A DNA stretch of 31,442 nt from Anaerolineae bacterium (GCA_016929795.1 JAFGIA010000063.1:1-31442); one strand, 5' to 3'. Shown: positions 7,653 to 16,019, counted from the stretch's first letter. Notes: generated by a model from the sequence alone, not told the origin. Program-made: numbers and translations.

Positions 7653-8588
7653 ATGCCCGCTGCCCCCTTTGTGAATGACCCCATCGCGCAAAATCCGCGA
7701 AACGAGACCATTGTCTCGAACACACTGGGTAAAACGTCAAAGGGTCAAAGGGTTCACATAGCGGCTGTCCGAGTTCCTCGGCGGGCGTGGCTGGGCGCGG
7801 TTGCGATCCTGGCAGTGCTGCTTGTGCTGCCAGGATCGGCCGCGGCGCAGGAAGAGAACCGGGCAGGATTGGTGATCCAATTCGCGGATGGACAGAGCGA
7901 GACGTGGTGCGTCGCATTCGAAGGGGCGACGATCTCTGGCGACGAGCTGCTGGCGCGCTCCGAGCTCGAGATCTTGATCGACCCGTCAAGCGGCATGGGG
8001 ATCACCGTGTGCCGGATCGAGGGCTTGGGTTGCGCTTATCCGGCGGAGCACTGCTTTTGCCAGTGCATGGGCGGGGAAAGCTGCGCCTACTGGAACTATT
8101 TCTACCGTGACCCCGGGGACGAGGCTTGGACCTATTCCGCGCTCGGCGCACTGCTGCGTGAGGTGCCGCCGGGCGGGATGGAGGCCTGGGTGTGGGGAGA
8201 TGGCCAGGCACCGCCGGCAGCAGATCTGACGTTTGACACGGTGTGCGCGCCGCCCGTGCCGACAGCCGAGCCTACGGTGCAGGAGCTGATTGCAACCAAG
8301 ACAGCGCTTCCTACCCGCACAGCGACGCCTGTGGCAGCGGTGACAAACGCAAAAGCGCCGGCCGGCACCGCCACACAGGCGGCGATGGCCATCAACGACA
8401 CACCGACGCAGGCACCCGCTACGGCCACACTGCCGCCCACTGTGGTGATACAGGCAGAGACAGTGGCCGTGTCTGATGGGGAAGAGACAGCGAGCAGCAG
8501 CTACTGGGCATTGGGCCTGATCCTCGTTGCCCTCGGCGCCGTGGGCCTGGTCGTGCTGCTGAGGCAGGGCGGGAGGCGGCGAGCGTGA
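7653..8588 (+). CDS. Membrane-anchored DUF4430/transcobalamin beta-domain-like protein
   Basis: This protein of up to 311 aa has a hydrophobic export segment near residues 46-66 (ending GSAAAQ), a globular region to about residue 210, a Thr/Ala/Pro-rich stalk, and a C-terminal membrane helix followed by GGRRRA. The globular region contains a Cys-rich part (CAYPAEHCFCQCMGGESC) and YWNYFYRDPGDEAWTYSALG, which resembles the DUF4430 domain, the beta-domain of intrinsic factor. It starts two bases after the alpha-like gene and overlaps ecfT. The ATG at 7653 is the only good in-frame ATG, but the first 40 residues look atypical and the true start could be a rarer codon downstream. Assignment to DUF4430 is by eye. 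Confidence 0.7.
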   Translation: MPAAPFVNDPIAQNPRNETIVSNTLGKTSKGQRVHIAAVRVPRRAWLGAVAILAVLLVLPGSAAAQEENRAGLVIQFADGQSETWCVAFEGATISGDELLARSELEILIDPSSGMGITVCRIEGLGCAYPAEHCFCQCMGGESCAYWNYFYRDPGDEAWTYSALGALLREVPPGGMEAWVWGDGQAPPAADLTFDTVCAPPVPTAEPTVQELIATKTALPTRTATPVAAVTNAKAPAGTATQAAMAINDTPTQAPATATLPPTVVIQAETVAVSDGEETASSSYWALGLILVALGAVGLVVLLRQGGRRRA

Positions 8589-9658
8589 GCGACTCGTTCC
8601 ACACGGGCGCCTGGGTGGCCTGGCTGGCGGCTGCGGCATTGCCTGCGTTCACGGTGCGCAACCCGCTCTACCTGGTGCTGATCCTTGGCGCAGCAGGGAT
8701 CGTCTTTGCGGCCCTCGGGCGCAGGTCGGTGGCAGGGCAGGCATGGGGCGGCTTTGTGCGCGTCGGCCTCTTTTTCGTGGGCGTGGCGGTAGTATTCAAT
8801 GCGCTGTCGGTGCACACCGGCGACCTTGTCCTGGTTCGCCTGCCGGAAAGGTGGCCGATCGTCGGCGGTCCCATTACAGGAGAAGCCATGATCGCGGGCG
8901 CGGTCAACGGGCTGGGGCTGCTGACCATCCTCGTGGTGTTTGCGACATTCAACGCCGTCGTGGATCACTACCAGCTTTTGCGCGCCACCCCGGCCTTTCT
9001 TTTTCAAGCGGGGGTGGTGCTGTCGATTGCCATCACGTTCGTGCCGCAGATGGTGCTGAGCGCGCGAGAGATCCGCGAGGCGCAGCGCATCCGCGGTCAC
9101 CGCTTCCGCGGCGTGCGCGACCTGCTGCCGCTGGTGATGCCGCTGTTGGCGAGCAGCCTGGAACGGGCGATCCGGCTTGCCGAGACGATGGAGGCGCGCG
9201 GCTTTGGCGGCGCCGTCGAGGCCGCATCGAGGCGCGCGGCGATCGGCGCGCAGATTGGCATCCTGGGAGCACTCCTGGCCCTGCTGGCAGGCCTCGGCTT
9301 GGCTGCCTACCGCCCGAGCCTCGCCCACTGGGGATGGCTGCTGGCCGGGAGTGGCGTCCTGTTGCTGGGCCTCGTCTTCTATCTGCAGGGGCGGCGTGTG
9401 CGCCAGACACGCTACCGTCGGCAGCCGTGGCAGGTACGCGACGTAGCCGTACTGATCGCCAGCGCAGCAGTGGTCGCCGCGGTCGTCTTCACAAGGCTAG
9501 AGGCACCCGGGGTGCTCGTGTACAGCCCATATCCCCCGGGCTTGCTCCTGCCCCCCTTCGAACCCGTGACCGGAGCCGCCCTCGTCCTGTTGGCGATGCC
9601 GGCTTTGGCTGGAAACTCTAGCCACGATGGCCCTGCAGCACATGGAGGTGCAGCGTGA
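8585..9658 (+). CDS. ecfT: ECF transporter transmembrane component EcfT (CbiQ family)
   Basis: This 357-aa integral membrane protein is the coupling subunit of an energy-coupling-factor transporter. It has several hydrophobic helices and the two Ala-Arg-Gly-type coupling motifs, AQRIRGHRFRG near residue 161 and ETMEARGFGG near 201, through which EcfT contacts the ATPases. It is longer than the usual 260 aa because of extra C-terminal hydrophobic helices. It begins with GTG overlapping the preceding stop codon and ends overlapping the ATPase gene, so the genes are translationally coupled. The neighbouring riboswitch and surface proteins point to cobalamin as the cargo. Confidence 0.9.
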   Translation: MSDSFHTGAWVAWLAAAALPAFTVRNPLYLVLILGAAGIVFAALGRRSVAGQAWGGFVRVGLFFVGVAVVFNALSVHTGDLVLVRLPERWPIVGGPITGEAMIAGAVNGLGLLTILVVFATFNAVVDHYQLLRATPAFLFQAGVVLSIAITFVPQMVLSAREIREAQRIRGHRFRGVRDLLPLVMPLLASSLERAIRLAETMEARGFGGAVEAASRRAAIGAQIGILGALLALLAGLGLAAYRPSLAHWGWLLAGSGVLLLGLVFYLQGRRVRQTRYRRQPWQVRDVAVLIASAAVVAAVVFTRLEAPGVLVYSPYPPGLLLPPFEPVTGAALVLLAMPALAGNSSHDGPAAHGGAA

Positions 9659-11346
9659 TCCTGTTTGAGCAACTGACCTACACTTACCCCGGCGCGGCCG
9701 AGCCCGTTCTGCGCAACCTGTCGCTCGAGATCGATGAGGGTGAGTTCGTGCTCGTTGTCGGCCCGTCGGGCGCAGGCAAATCGACGCTGCTGCGCTGCCT
9801 GAACGGGTTGGTGCCGCACTTTTACGGGGGCACGCTGTCCGGCAGGGTGCGTGCCGGCGGACGCGACCCGGTGGCGCTCGGGCCGCGCGGCATGGCCGAT
9901 CTGGTGGGATTTGTGCTGCAGGATCCCGAGGCGCAGTTTGTGGTGGACAGGGTAGAAGATGAGCTGGCATTCGCGCTGGAGAACCAGGGGATCGATCCGC
10001 TGCTGATGCGCAAGCGGGTGGAAGAGGTCGTCGATCAGCTCAACATCGCGCATCTACGCGGCAGGTCGGTGAGCACGCTGTCAGGCGGCGAACGCCAGCG
10101 GGTGGCGATCGCGGCGGTGATGACGCTGCAACCCCAGGTACTTGTCCTTGACGAACCGACGTCGCAGCTCGATCCGCAAGGGGCGGAAGAGGTGCTCGAC
10201 ACGCTGGTCAAGCTGAACCGTGACCTGGGCTTGACCGTGATCCTGTCGGAGCACCGCCTGGAGCGCGTTGTCGAGTATGTCGACCGCATCCTCTACCTGC
10301 CAGCCCCAGGCGAGGAGCCCGTGCTCGACGATCCACGCACGGTCCTGGCGCAAATCGACATCACGCCGCCGCTGGTGACGCTCGCCAAGGCGCTCAACTG
10401 GTCACCGCTCCCCCTCACCATCAAAGAAGGTCGCCGCTTTGCAAGAGAAGTAGCAAGTTACCAGTTACAAGACCCCAATGACAAAGTACAAGCTCGCAAT
10501 ACCCAATACCCAATACCCGATTCCCGATTCCCCAATTCCCCAATCTCCCTCTCCATCCACAACCTGACCTTTTCCTACAACGGCCATCCCGCGCTGAATG
10601 ACGTGACGCTCGACGTGCGCGAGGGGGAGTTTGTGGCGCTGATGGGGCGCAACGGGTCGGGCAAGACGACGCTGCTGAAGCAGATGGTAGGGCTGCTCAA
10701 GCCCGATCGGGGACGGGTCGAGGTGGGCACGGGCAACGGGCATGGACCGATCGATACGCGCCGGGCGGCGGTGGAGCAGATCATCCGCCTGGTGGGATAC
10801 GTGCCGCAGAACCCGGATGCGTTGCTGTTCAACGACACGGTGGTGCAGGAGCTGGACTTTACACGGCGCGGGCACGACATGCCGCCCGGGGATTACGACG
10901 CGCTGCTGGCTGCGCTGGGGCTGCTGCCGTACGCGGCACACTATCCCCGCGACCTGAGTGTGGGCGAACGACAGAGGGTGGCTCTGGCCTCGATCTTGGT
11001 GGCAGAGCCGCAGGTGTTGCTCCTCGACGAGCCGACGCGCGGCCTCGACTACCGCCAGAAAGAGGCGCTGGCCGAGATCCTGGCGCGGGAAAAGGCGCGG
11101 GGACGGACGGTGGTGATGGCCACGCACGACGTGGAGCTGGCCGCGAGCTGTGCTGACAGGGTGATTATCCTGGGCGATGGGCAGGTGGTGGTGGATGGGC
11201 CGGCGCGCCAGGTGATGAGCGAGTCGCTCGTGTTCTCGTCGCAGGTGAACAAGCTATTCCGCGACCCGGCGATGCTGACCGTGGAGGATGTGTTGGCGCA
11301 CTATGGTGCTCCCTCTCTCTCTGGGGGAGAAGCTTCTGACAGATGA
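9655..11346 (+). CDS. ecfA: Fused ECF ATPase (EcfA-EcfA', two ABC domains)
   Basis: This 563-aa cytoplasmic protein joins the two ATPase subunits of an ECF transporter in one chain. The first domain has Walker A GPSGAGKST (residues 36-44), signature LSGGERQR near 142 and Walker B VLVLDEPTSQ. The second has Walker A GRNGSGKTT near 330, a variant signature LSVGERQR near 435, and LLLDEPTRGLD. Between them, about residues 263-298 (REVASYQLQD through the PIPDSRFPNSP stretch) are encoded by low-complexity heptamer-like repeats and do not belong to either domain. The GTG start overlaps the ecfT stop; the ATG of the S component overlaps this stop. Fused EcfA proteins are known; the repeat-derived linker is unusual. 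Confidence 0.92.
   Translation: MILFEQLTYTYPGAAEPVLRNLSLEIDEGEFVLVVGPSGAGKSTLLRCLNGLVPHFYGGTLSGRVRAGGRDPVALGPRGMADLVGFVLQDPEAQFVVDRVEDELAFALENQGIDPLLMRKRVEEVVDQLNIAHLRGRSVSTLSGGERQRVAIAAVMTLQPQVLVLDEPTSQLDPQGAEEVLDTLVKLNRDLGLTVILSEHRLERVVEYVDRILYLPAPGEEPVLDDPRTVLAQIDITPPLVTLAKALNWSPLPLTIKEGRRFAREVASYQLQDPNDKVQARNTQYPIPDSRFPNSPISLSIHNLTFSYNGHPALNDVTLDVREGEFVALMGRNGSGKTTLLKQMVGLLKPDRGRVEVGTGNGHGPIDTRRAAVEQIIRLVGYVPQNPDALLFNDTVVQELDFTRRGHDMPPGDYDALLAALGLLPYAAHYPRDLSVGERQRVALASILVAEPQVLLLDEPTRGLDYRQKEALAEILAREKARGRTVVMATHDVELAASCADRVIILGDGQVVVDGPARQVMSESLVFSSQVNKLFRDPAMLTVEDVLAHYGAPSLSGGEASDR
10497..10549 (+). repeat. Heptamer-like tandem repeat inside the ecfA linker
   Basis: The DNA reads as degenerate seven- to eight-base units of the type CCCAATA, CCCGATT and CCCCAATT in tandem, and the reading frame stays open. 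The flanking 10448-10496 (CAAGTTACCAGTTACAAG and similar) also looks repeat-like and may belong to the same insertion. Such tandem heptamers are usually intergenic in the genomes where they abound. Confidence 0.75.
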
Positions 11347-12131
11347 CGCTCCAACGCCTGCTCAACGCGGCGATCCTGGGCGTGGCGAGCCTGATCGGGC
11401 TGGGGGCATTTTTTTACCCGTTCCTCGTGCCACAGCCGGCCGGCGGCATGTCTGGGATGGCACACGCGCAGGATGCCCCCCTCGTCTTTGTGCTGCTCGT
11501 TGTGCTGTGCCTGGCGGCGGTGTTGAGCAGCATGTCGACAGGGGCGATGAACGCCAAACTGATTGCCGTGCTCGGCATCCTGACGGCGGCCAACGCCGTG
11601 CTGCGCGGTGTGCAGGGACCGGGTGGGTTCTCACTCGTTTTTTTGTTGCCGATCCTGTGCGGTTATGTGTACGGGCCGACCTTTGGCTTTCTGCTCGGCG
11701 TCTTTTCCCTGGCTGTGTCGGCGTTCATCGGTTTTGGGGTCGGGCCGTGGCTGCCGTACCAGATGTTCTCAGCAGGTTGGGTTGGCCTGTTGTCGGGCTG
11801 GCTGCCGAAACTGAGAGACCATCCGCGAGCGCAGGTCGCGATGCTGGCGGTGTGGGGGCTGCTTCTCGGGTTTGTGTTTGGCGTGCTGATGAATGTCTGG
11901 TTTTGGCCCTACGTGGTGTCGCCCGGACAGTCAGAGCTCTACTGGGAGGCGGGGATCGGGCTGGGAGAGGCGGTGCGGCGCTATCTGGCGTTCTACCTGG
12001 TTACGTCGCTGTGGTGGGACCTGGTGCGGGCGGCAGGGAATCTGATTCTGCTGCTCGTGTTTGCTGGGCCGGTGGTGCGGCTGTTGGAGCGGTTTCGCCA
12101 ACGGTTCTTTTTCGAGGTGCGGGCGGCCTGA
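11343..12131 (+). CDS. ECF transporter S component, probably cobalamin-specific
   Basis: This 262-aa protein has about six hydrophobic helices and the size and layout of the larger S components that bind substrate in ECF transporters. Helices include the N-terminal LNAAILGVASLIGLGAFFYP, the central segments around FLLPILCGYVYGPTFGF and LGFVFGVLMNVWFWP, and a C-terminal positive tail. The GPTFGFLLG segment is common in CbrT-like (B12) S components. ATG 11343 overlaps the ecfA stop (ATGA). Its place at the end of a B12-riboswitch operon makes cobalamin the likely substrate; sequence alone would not prove it. Confidence 0.8.
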   Translation: MTLQRLLNAAILGVASLIGLGAFFYPFLVPQPAGGMSGMAHAQDAPLVFVLLVVLCLAAVLSSMSTGAMNAKLIAVLGILTAANAVLRGVQGPGGFSLVFLLPILCGYVYGPTFGFLLGVFSLAVSAFIGFGVGPWLPYQMFSAGWVGLLSGWLPKLRDHPRAQVAMLAVWGLLLGFVFGVLMNVWFWPYVVSPGQSELYWEAGIGLGEAVRRYLAFYLVTSLWWDLVRAAGNLILLLVFAGPVVRLLERFRQRFFFEVRAA

Positions 12132-12293
12132 TGACACGGGCCGGCACATTCCACACGGACAAGATCCTATTGCCCGGTTGCGCCCCTCATGGCATTTATG
12201 TGCCGCTGGTGGTCAAGTAGCACACCGTCGAAAACCGGGGACATGGGAGCCGCGGTAGCGTCGTGCGAAAAAGTGCAATCTATCCCCCTCAAC

Positions 12294-12322
12294 TTGACAC
12301 TTCTCGCGGGATATTGTAGAAT
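12294..12322 (+). promoter_or_regulatory. Promoter of the Lrp-REC regulator
   Basis: TTGACA (12294-12299) and TAGAAT (12317-12322) are separated by 17 bases. The promoter overlaps an in-frame ATG at 12321, so that codon cannot be the start; the GTG at 12354 is favoured. The preceding 12132-12293 holds no gene that I can support. Confidence 0.8.
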
Positions 12323-12353
12323 GAATGACGAAAGACGGAAGGATGGGAGATCG

Positions 12354-13202
12354 GTGGCGAGCAACCTGGATTCCGTAGATCGTCAGATCGTTTGCATGTT
12401 GCAGCGCGACGGGCGGACGTCGAACGTCGAGATTGCGCGGCGAATCGGTGTGTCGGAAGCAACTGTACGCAAGCGGCTGGACCGCCTGGTAGCTGAAGGA
12501 GTGATCCGGATCGCAGCGCTGCCCGATCCGGCGCGCGTGGGCCTCGACACCGTGACATTCATCACCCTCGATGTGGATCTGTCGTACCTGGATCGAATTG
12601 CGGGTCAGCTTGGCAGGTGCCCACAGGTGCGCGCCATCTACTACACCACGGGCGAGAATGACCTGGTGGTCGAGGCATGGTTTCACTCGAGCCAGGAATT
12701 GTTGAGCTTTCTCACGCAGGAACTGGCTGCTATCCCCGGGATCAGGCAAGTTGCCACCTCGCACATGCTGCGCACCCTGAAGGACCCCGCCGATTGGGTG
12801 CTGCCGCCTGACAGGCCACAGCGCATCATGGTCGTGGACGATGATCCCGATTTTATCGAAGTGGCGCGCCTCGTCCTCGGCGCGGATGGGTACGAAGTGA
12901 CATCGGCGCGTGCGGGGCAAGAGGCGCTTGCCGCAATGCGCGTGTCGCGGCCCGACCTGGTGGTGCTCGACGTGATGATGCAGGGCGCGCTCGACGGAGT
13001 GTGCACCGCGCGCGAGATGCGCGCCGATGCGCAACTGCGCGGGGTGCCGATCCTGATGGTGTCATCGATCGGCCGGACGAGCTTTGCCGGCGCGCTGCCA
13101 GAGATGGGCGAGTTGGTCGCGGACAACTATCTCGTCAAGCCAGTGGAGGCGGACGTCCTGGTAGCAGAGATCAGGCGACTGCTAAGCACTGCGCGCACAT
13201 AG
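12354..13202 (+). CDS. Lrp/AsnC regulator fused to a response-regulator receiver domain
   Basis: This 282-aa protein combines an N-terminal Lrp/AsnC helix-turn-helix (about residues 5-60: DRQIVCMLQRDGRTSNVEIA, then VSEATVRKRLDRL), an AsnC/RAM-type effector domain (about 65-140), and a C-terminal REC domain (about 159-280) with acidic DDD, phosphoacceptor Asp206 in VVLDVMM, a Ser-Ser switch site and the Lys of YLVKPV. The usual Lrp is about 150 aa with no REC, so this is a fusion that could place a metabolite-sensing regulator under a histidine kinase. The GTG start has GGGAG upstream and lies about 25 bases after the predicted transcription start. It probably controls the redox genes that follow. 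Confidence 0.88.
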   Translation: MASNLDSVDRQIVCMLQRDGRTSNVEIARRIGVSEATVRKRLDRLVAEGVIRIAALPDPARVGLDTVTFITLDVDLSYLDRIAGQLGRCPQVRAIYYTTGENDLVVEAWFHSSQELLSFLTQELAAIPGIRQVATSHMLRTLKDPADWVLPPDRPQRIMVVDDDPDFIEVARLVLGADGYEVTSARAGQEALAAMRVSRPDLVVLDVMMQGALDGVCTAREMRADAQLRGVPILMVSSIGRTSFAGALPEMGELVADNYLVKPVEADVLVAEIRRLLSTART

Positions 13203-13243
13203 TGGCGAGGCTGCGTGGGAAGGGGAATTGGCCGCGGTAACCT

Positions 13244-13271
13244 TGACTTTCAGGCTCAGTGATGGTATAGT
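13244..13271 (+). promoter_or_regulatory. Promoter of the cytochrome b/Hdr operon
   Basis: TTGACT (13244-13249) and TATAGT (13266-13271) are separated by 16 bases. GAGGAG and ATG 13302 follow, giving a short leader of about 24 bases. Confidence 0.65.
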
Positions 13272-13301
13272 TGGCGCCAAGACTCAGAGAGGAGTTGGTC
13301 A

Positions 13302-14270
13302 ATGGAACGCGAACTACACATGACGATCTTTTGGATTATCCACCTCGCCATGCTGGGCCTGTTCGGCGTCGAGCTTGTGTTCGTCCTGTCCGTATGGTTC
13401 AAAGCGAGGGTGCCTGGCCTGCCCGCCAACGCGTCGCGCTGGCGCAAGCTGGGTGCAAGCATTGGCGGCCTGTTTCGCCTCATCTTTAGCCGTCGGATCT
13501 GGGTGCTCCTTCGAGCACTGATCGTAGATGGCATGGTGCACCGCCGGCTTTACAGCCGCGACGTCCGGCGCTGGGCGATCCACATCTCGGTCTTTGGCTC
13601 GTGGCTGGTGCTCGGCGTGATCTCGACCATCACGGGGGTGGTTGTCGAGTTTTTACCCCTATTCGGCATGACCCCGGAAGAGATTGGGGCCATTCCCCTG
13701 CTCGGTGGGATGTTCCATGCGGACGTATGGTGGGTGGCGCTCGTGAACGACATCCTGGGCCTGATCGTGATGGCAGGCATGCTGCTGGTCGTCTATCGGC
13801 GCTACATCGCCAGGGATCCACAACTTCGCACCATCCCGGCCGATACGATCACCATCGCCCTGTTGACGATCATTGCCTTCAGCGGCTTTCCCACGGAGGT
13901 GTTCCGGCTGCTGGCCGACTATACGACGGCCGCAGGGGTCTTGAATTTTGACCCCACCATGGTGTCGCCCGAGCGACTGCCGCTGGTGCTGCACGACGTG
14001 TGGGGCCCGCAGTGGGGGTTCGTCGGGTACCTGTCAGCCCTCGTGCTGGGCGGCCTTCGGGTTTCTGCGCACACGTGGGAGATTGTCTATAACGTATTCT
14101 TCTGGCTCCACTTTGTCGTCGTCACGGCGCTGCTCTACTACCTGCCGTTCAGCCGGTTTTTCCATGTGATCATGAGCCCGGTCATCGTGGCGTACAATGC
14201 GATGCGCAAGGAAGAGGCGCATGGTCACACTGGTGTCGCCAAGCAGCCGGCTCCCGGGGCGGCAGGTTAG
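13302..14270 (+). CDS. Cytochrome b-like membrane subunit (NarI/DsrM/HdrE type)
   Basis: This 322-aa membrane protein has about five to six hydrophobic helices and several helix-borne His residues (AIHISVFGSW, GGMFHADVW, LVLHDVWGP, FWLHFVVV) that could ligate two b-type hemes. The fold and size match the NarI/DsrM/HdrE superfamily, which exchanges electrons between quinones and an iron-sulfur partner. The next gene, 13 bases downstream, encodes an HdrD/DsrK-like CCG protein, the usual partner of such subunits, so the pair probably forms a membrane-bound menaquinone-linked module. ATG 13302 has GGAG seven bases upstream. It is not a nitrate reductase gamma subunit in this context, since no NarGH is near. 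Heme ligation is inferred. Confidence 0.8.
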   Translation: MERELHMTIFWIIHLAMLGLFGVELVFVLSVWFKARVPGLPANASRWRKLGASIGGLFRLIFSRRIWVLLRALIVDGMVHRRLYSRDVRRWAIHISVFGSWLVLGVISTITGVVVEFLPLFGMTPEEIGAIPLLGGMFHADVWWVALVNDILGLIVMAGMLLVVYRRYIARDPQLRTIPADTITIALLTIIAFSGFPTEVFRLLADYTTAAGVLNFDPTMVSPERLPLVLHDVWGPQWGFVGYLSALVLGGLRVSAHTWEIVYNVFFWLHFVVVTALLYYLPFSRFFHVIMSPVIVAYNAMRKEEAHGHTGVAKQPAPGAAG

Positions 14271-14283
14271 AGGAGGGATGACG

Positions 14284-15504
14284 ATGGCTACGGATCAAAA
14301 GTTTGACCTGTCCCACTTTACGCTTCAGCAGATCATGGAACTGGAAGCGTGCACGCGCTGTGGCGAGTGCATCGCGGCGTGCCCCACGTTCGCCGAGGCG
14401 CAGAACGAAGAGATTCACCCGCTGTCCAAGATCCAACGTACCAAGAGCTTCTGGAAAGCGGATCACCTTGGGCTCCTGGCACGCCTGTTTGGGATAAAGC
14501 GCCCCACAGAGGAACAGTGGCAGGCATTCAGCCGGGGCGTATACCAGTGTACGCTGTGCGGACGGTGCCACGTGGTGTGCCCGGTGCAGATCGACACACG
14601 GCCGATGTGGATCGCGATGCGCGAGCTGCTTGTCGACCGCAATCTGCAACCAGAGTTGATGAGCCGGCTGCGCGAGACGCTGCTGGCGCATTACAATATC
14701 TCGGGTGATCCGAACGAGAACCGCCTGGGGTGGATGGCCAACATGGCCACACCGCCAGAAGGGCTCGACAGAAAACAGAATGCAAACGTCGTCTACTTTA
14801 TGGGGTGCGTGGCGTCCTTCTACCCCATGGTGTACAGCGTGCCGCAGAGTTTTGCGACGCTGCTCGATAAAGCCAAGGTCAACTTTACGACGATGGGCGG
14901 TGAAGAGTATTGTTGCGGCTTTCCGTTGACGATCGCCGGCATGGGCAAGGATACGCACGATATGGCGCGGCACAACGTCGAGCAGGTGCGCGCGCTCGGC
15001 GCCACCACGCTGGTCACCGCCTGCCCGTCGTGTTACCATACCTGGAAGCACGAGTACCCAGAGATCCTCGGGCCGCTCGGCTTTGAGGTACGGCACGAGA
15101 CGGAGCTGCTGCGCGACCTGGTACGGAGCGGTGCGCTAAAGCTCAAGCCGGTGGAAAAGACAGTCACCTACCACGACCCGTGCGACCTGGGGCGCACGAG
15201 CGGCATTTACGATGCGCCGCGCGAGATCCTGAACGCGATTCCCGGGCTGACGCTTGTGGAAATGAAGGATAACCGTGAAAACTCGCTATGCTGCGGTGGG
15301 GGTGGCGACGTCGAGATGTCCGACGCAGAGGTATCGAAGGCGGTGGGGCGCGCGCGCATAATGCAGGCCCAAGAGACGGGGGCCGACACGATCGTCACCG
15401 CCTGCCAGCAGTGCAAGCGCACGCTGCTCGGCGCCGCGCGCGCGAACAAGGTGCGCATGCGCACGTTCGACGTGAGCGAGGTTTTGTTGGAAGCGGTTGA
15501 GTAA
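14284..15504 (+). CDS. HdrD/DsrK-like iron-sulfur protein with two CCG domains
   Basis: This 406-aa cytoplasmic protein has two [4Fe-4S] ferredoxin motifs at the N-terminus (CTRCGECIAACP near residue 24 and CTLCGRCHVVCP near 93) and two CCG domains. The first is built from GCVASF, EYCCGFPL and CPSCYHT; the second from DPCDLGR, LCCGGGGD and CQQCKRTL. CCG domains hold the non-cubane [4Fe-4S] clusters at which HdrB/HdrD reduces disulfides. ATG 14284 was chosen over 14278 because AGGAGG then stands seven bases away. It lies just after the cytochrome b gene and is clearly paralogous to the HdrCB fusion at 17694. The likely role is a membrane-linked disulfide reductase or oxidase. Confidence 0.9.
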   Translation: MATDQKFDLSHFTLQQIMELEACTRCGECIAACPTFAEAQNEEIHPLSKIQRTKSFWKADHLGLLARLFGIKRPTEEQWQAFSRGVYQCTLCGRCHVVCPVQIDTRPMWIAMRELLVDRNLQPELMSRLRETLLAHYNISGDPNENRLGWMANMATPPEGLDRKQNANVVYFMGCVASFYPMVYSVPQSFATLLDKAKVNFTTMGGEEYCCGFPLTIAGMGKDTHDMARHNVEQVRALGATTLVTACPSCYHTWKHEYPEILGPLGFEVRHETELLRDLVRSGALKLKPVEKTVTYHDPCDLGRTSGIYDAPREILNAIPGLTLVEMKDNRENSLCCGGGGDVEMSDAEVSKAVGRARIMQAQETGADTIVTACQQCKRTLLGAARANKVRMRTFDVSEVLLEAVE

Positions 15505-15509
15505 AGAGT

Positions 15510-15554
15510 TGGTGGATTGGTACAAACCAGTACTCATCCACCAGTCTACCAATC
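15510..15554 (+). repeat. Alternative hairpins between the CCG gene and the lipoyl-carrier gene
   Basis: TGGTGGAT (15510-15517) can pair with ATCCACCA (15536-15543), or GATTGGTA (15515-15522) with TACCAATC (15547-15554). The two stems share bases and exclude each other. There is no T tract. It may set message stability or the expression ratio of flanking genes, or be a degenerate intergenic repeat. Confidence 0.55.
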
Positions 15555-15583
15555 TAGCGATATATCAACAAGGAGGAAGGAAA

Positions 15584-16000
15584 ATGCAAATCGATCAGTA
15601 CAATTTCCCGGACGACCTGTGGTACGACAAGGAGCACAGTTGGGCGCGGATCGAGGGAGACATCGCCACAATCGGGATGACCGAATTTGGCCAGGATCTC
15701 GCAGGCGAGATCGTGTACGCCGAGGTGCCGCGCGTCGGGCGCGAGATCAAGCAGGGTGAGCCCTTCATGTCCGTCGAGTCGGGCAAGTGGGTGGGCCGGA
15801 TCAACGCGATCGTGACGGGTGAGATCATTGAGGCAAACGAAGAGATCGAATGGGAGAGCACACTCATCAACGAAGATCCGTACGCCGGAGGCTGGTTTGC
15901 CAAGGTCAAGCTGTCGGGCCAGCCGGAAGGCCTGATGAAGGCAAGCGATCCCGCGTTTGCCGAATTGATCGCTGCCGAGCGGGAAAAGTATAACAAGTAG
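15584..16000 (+). CDS. GcvH-like lipoyl carrier protein (LbpA-type)
   Basis: This 138-aa protein has the fold of the glycine-cleavage H protein, with the lipoyl-accepting Lys at residue 68 in ESGKWVGRI, where GcvH usually has ESVKAA. The flanking VTGEIIEANEEI and the late DPYAGGWFAKVKLS are also GcvH-like. No glycine-cleavage P or T gene is near. It sits between CCG/Hdr genes and a lipoate-protein ligase, the arrangement known for LbpA of the sulfur-oxidising sHdr system. I infer that it carries a lipoyl disulfide acted on by the Hdr-like proteins rather than serving glycine cleavage. ATG 15584 has AGGAGG seven bases upstream. Confidence 0.88.
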   Translation: MQIDQYNFPDDLWYDKEHSWARIEGDIATIGMTEFGQDLAGEIVYAEVPRVGREIKQGEPFMSVESGKWVGRINAIVTGEIIEANEEIEWESTLINEDPYAGGWFAKVKLSGQPEGLMKASDPAFAELIAAEREKYNK

Positions 16001-16019
16001 CTCGTAACGGAGACAATCT

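Noticed and set aside
10497..10549. CRISPR or gene break in ecfA
   Set aside because: No spacers; the reading frame stays open and both ABC domains are intact.
12189..12353. N-terminal extension of the Lrp-REC protein to the ATG at 12189 or 12321
   Set aside because: A TTGACA-17-TAGAAT promoter lies inside this stretch, so the transcript starts downstream; the Lrp domain begins right after GTG 12354.
13302..14270. Nitrate reductase gamma subunit (narI)
   Set aside because: No narG, narH or narJ is near; the partner is a CCG iron-sulfur protein as in DsrMK/HdrDE.
15584..16000. Glycine cleavage H protein (gcvH)
   Set aside because: No gcvP or gcvT nearby, the motif around the Lys differs (ESGKWVG), and the gene is surrounded by Hdr and lipoate-ligase genes.
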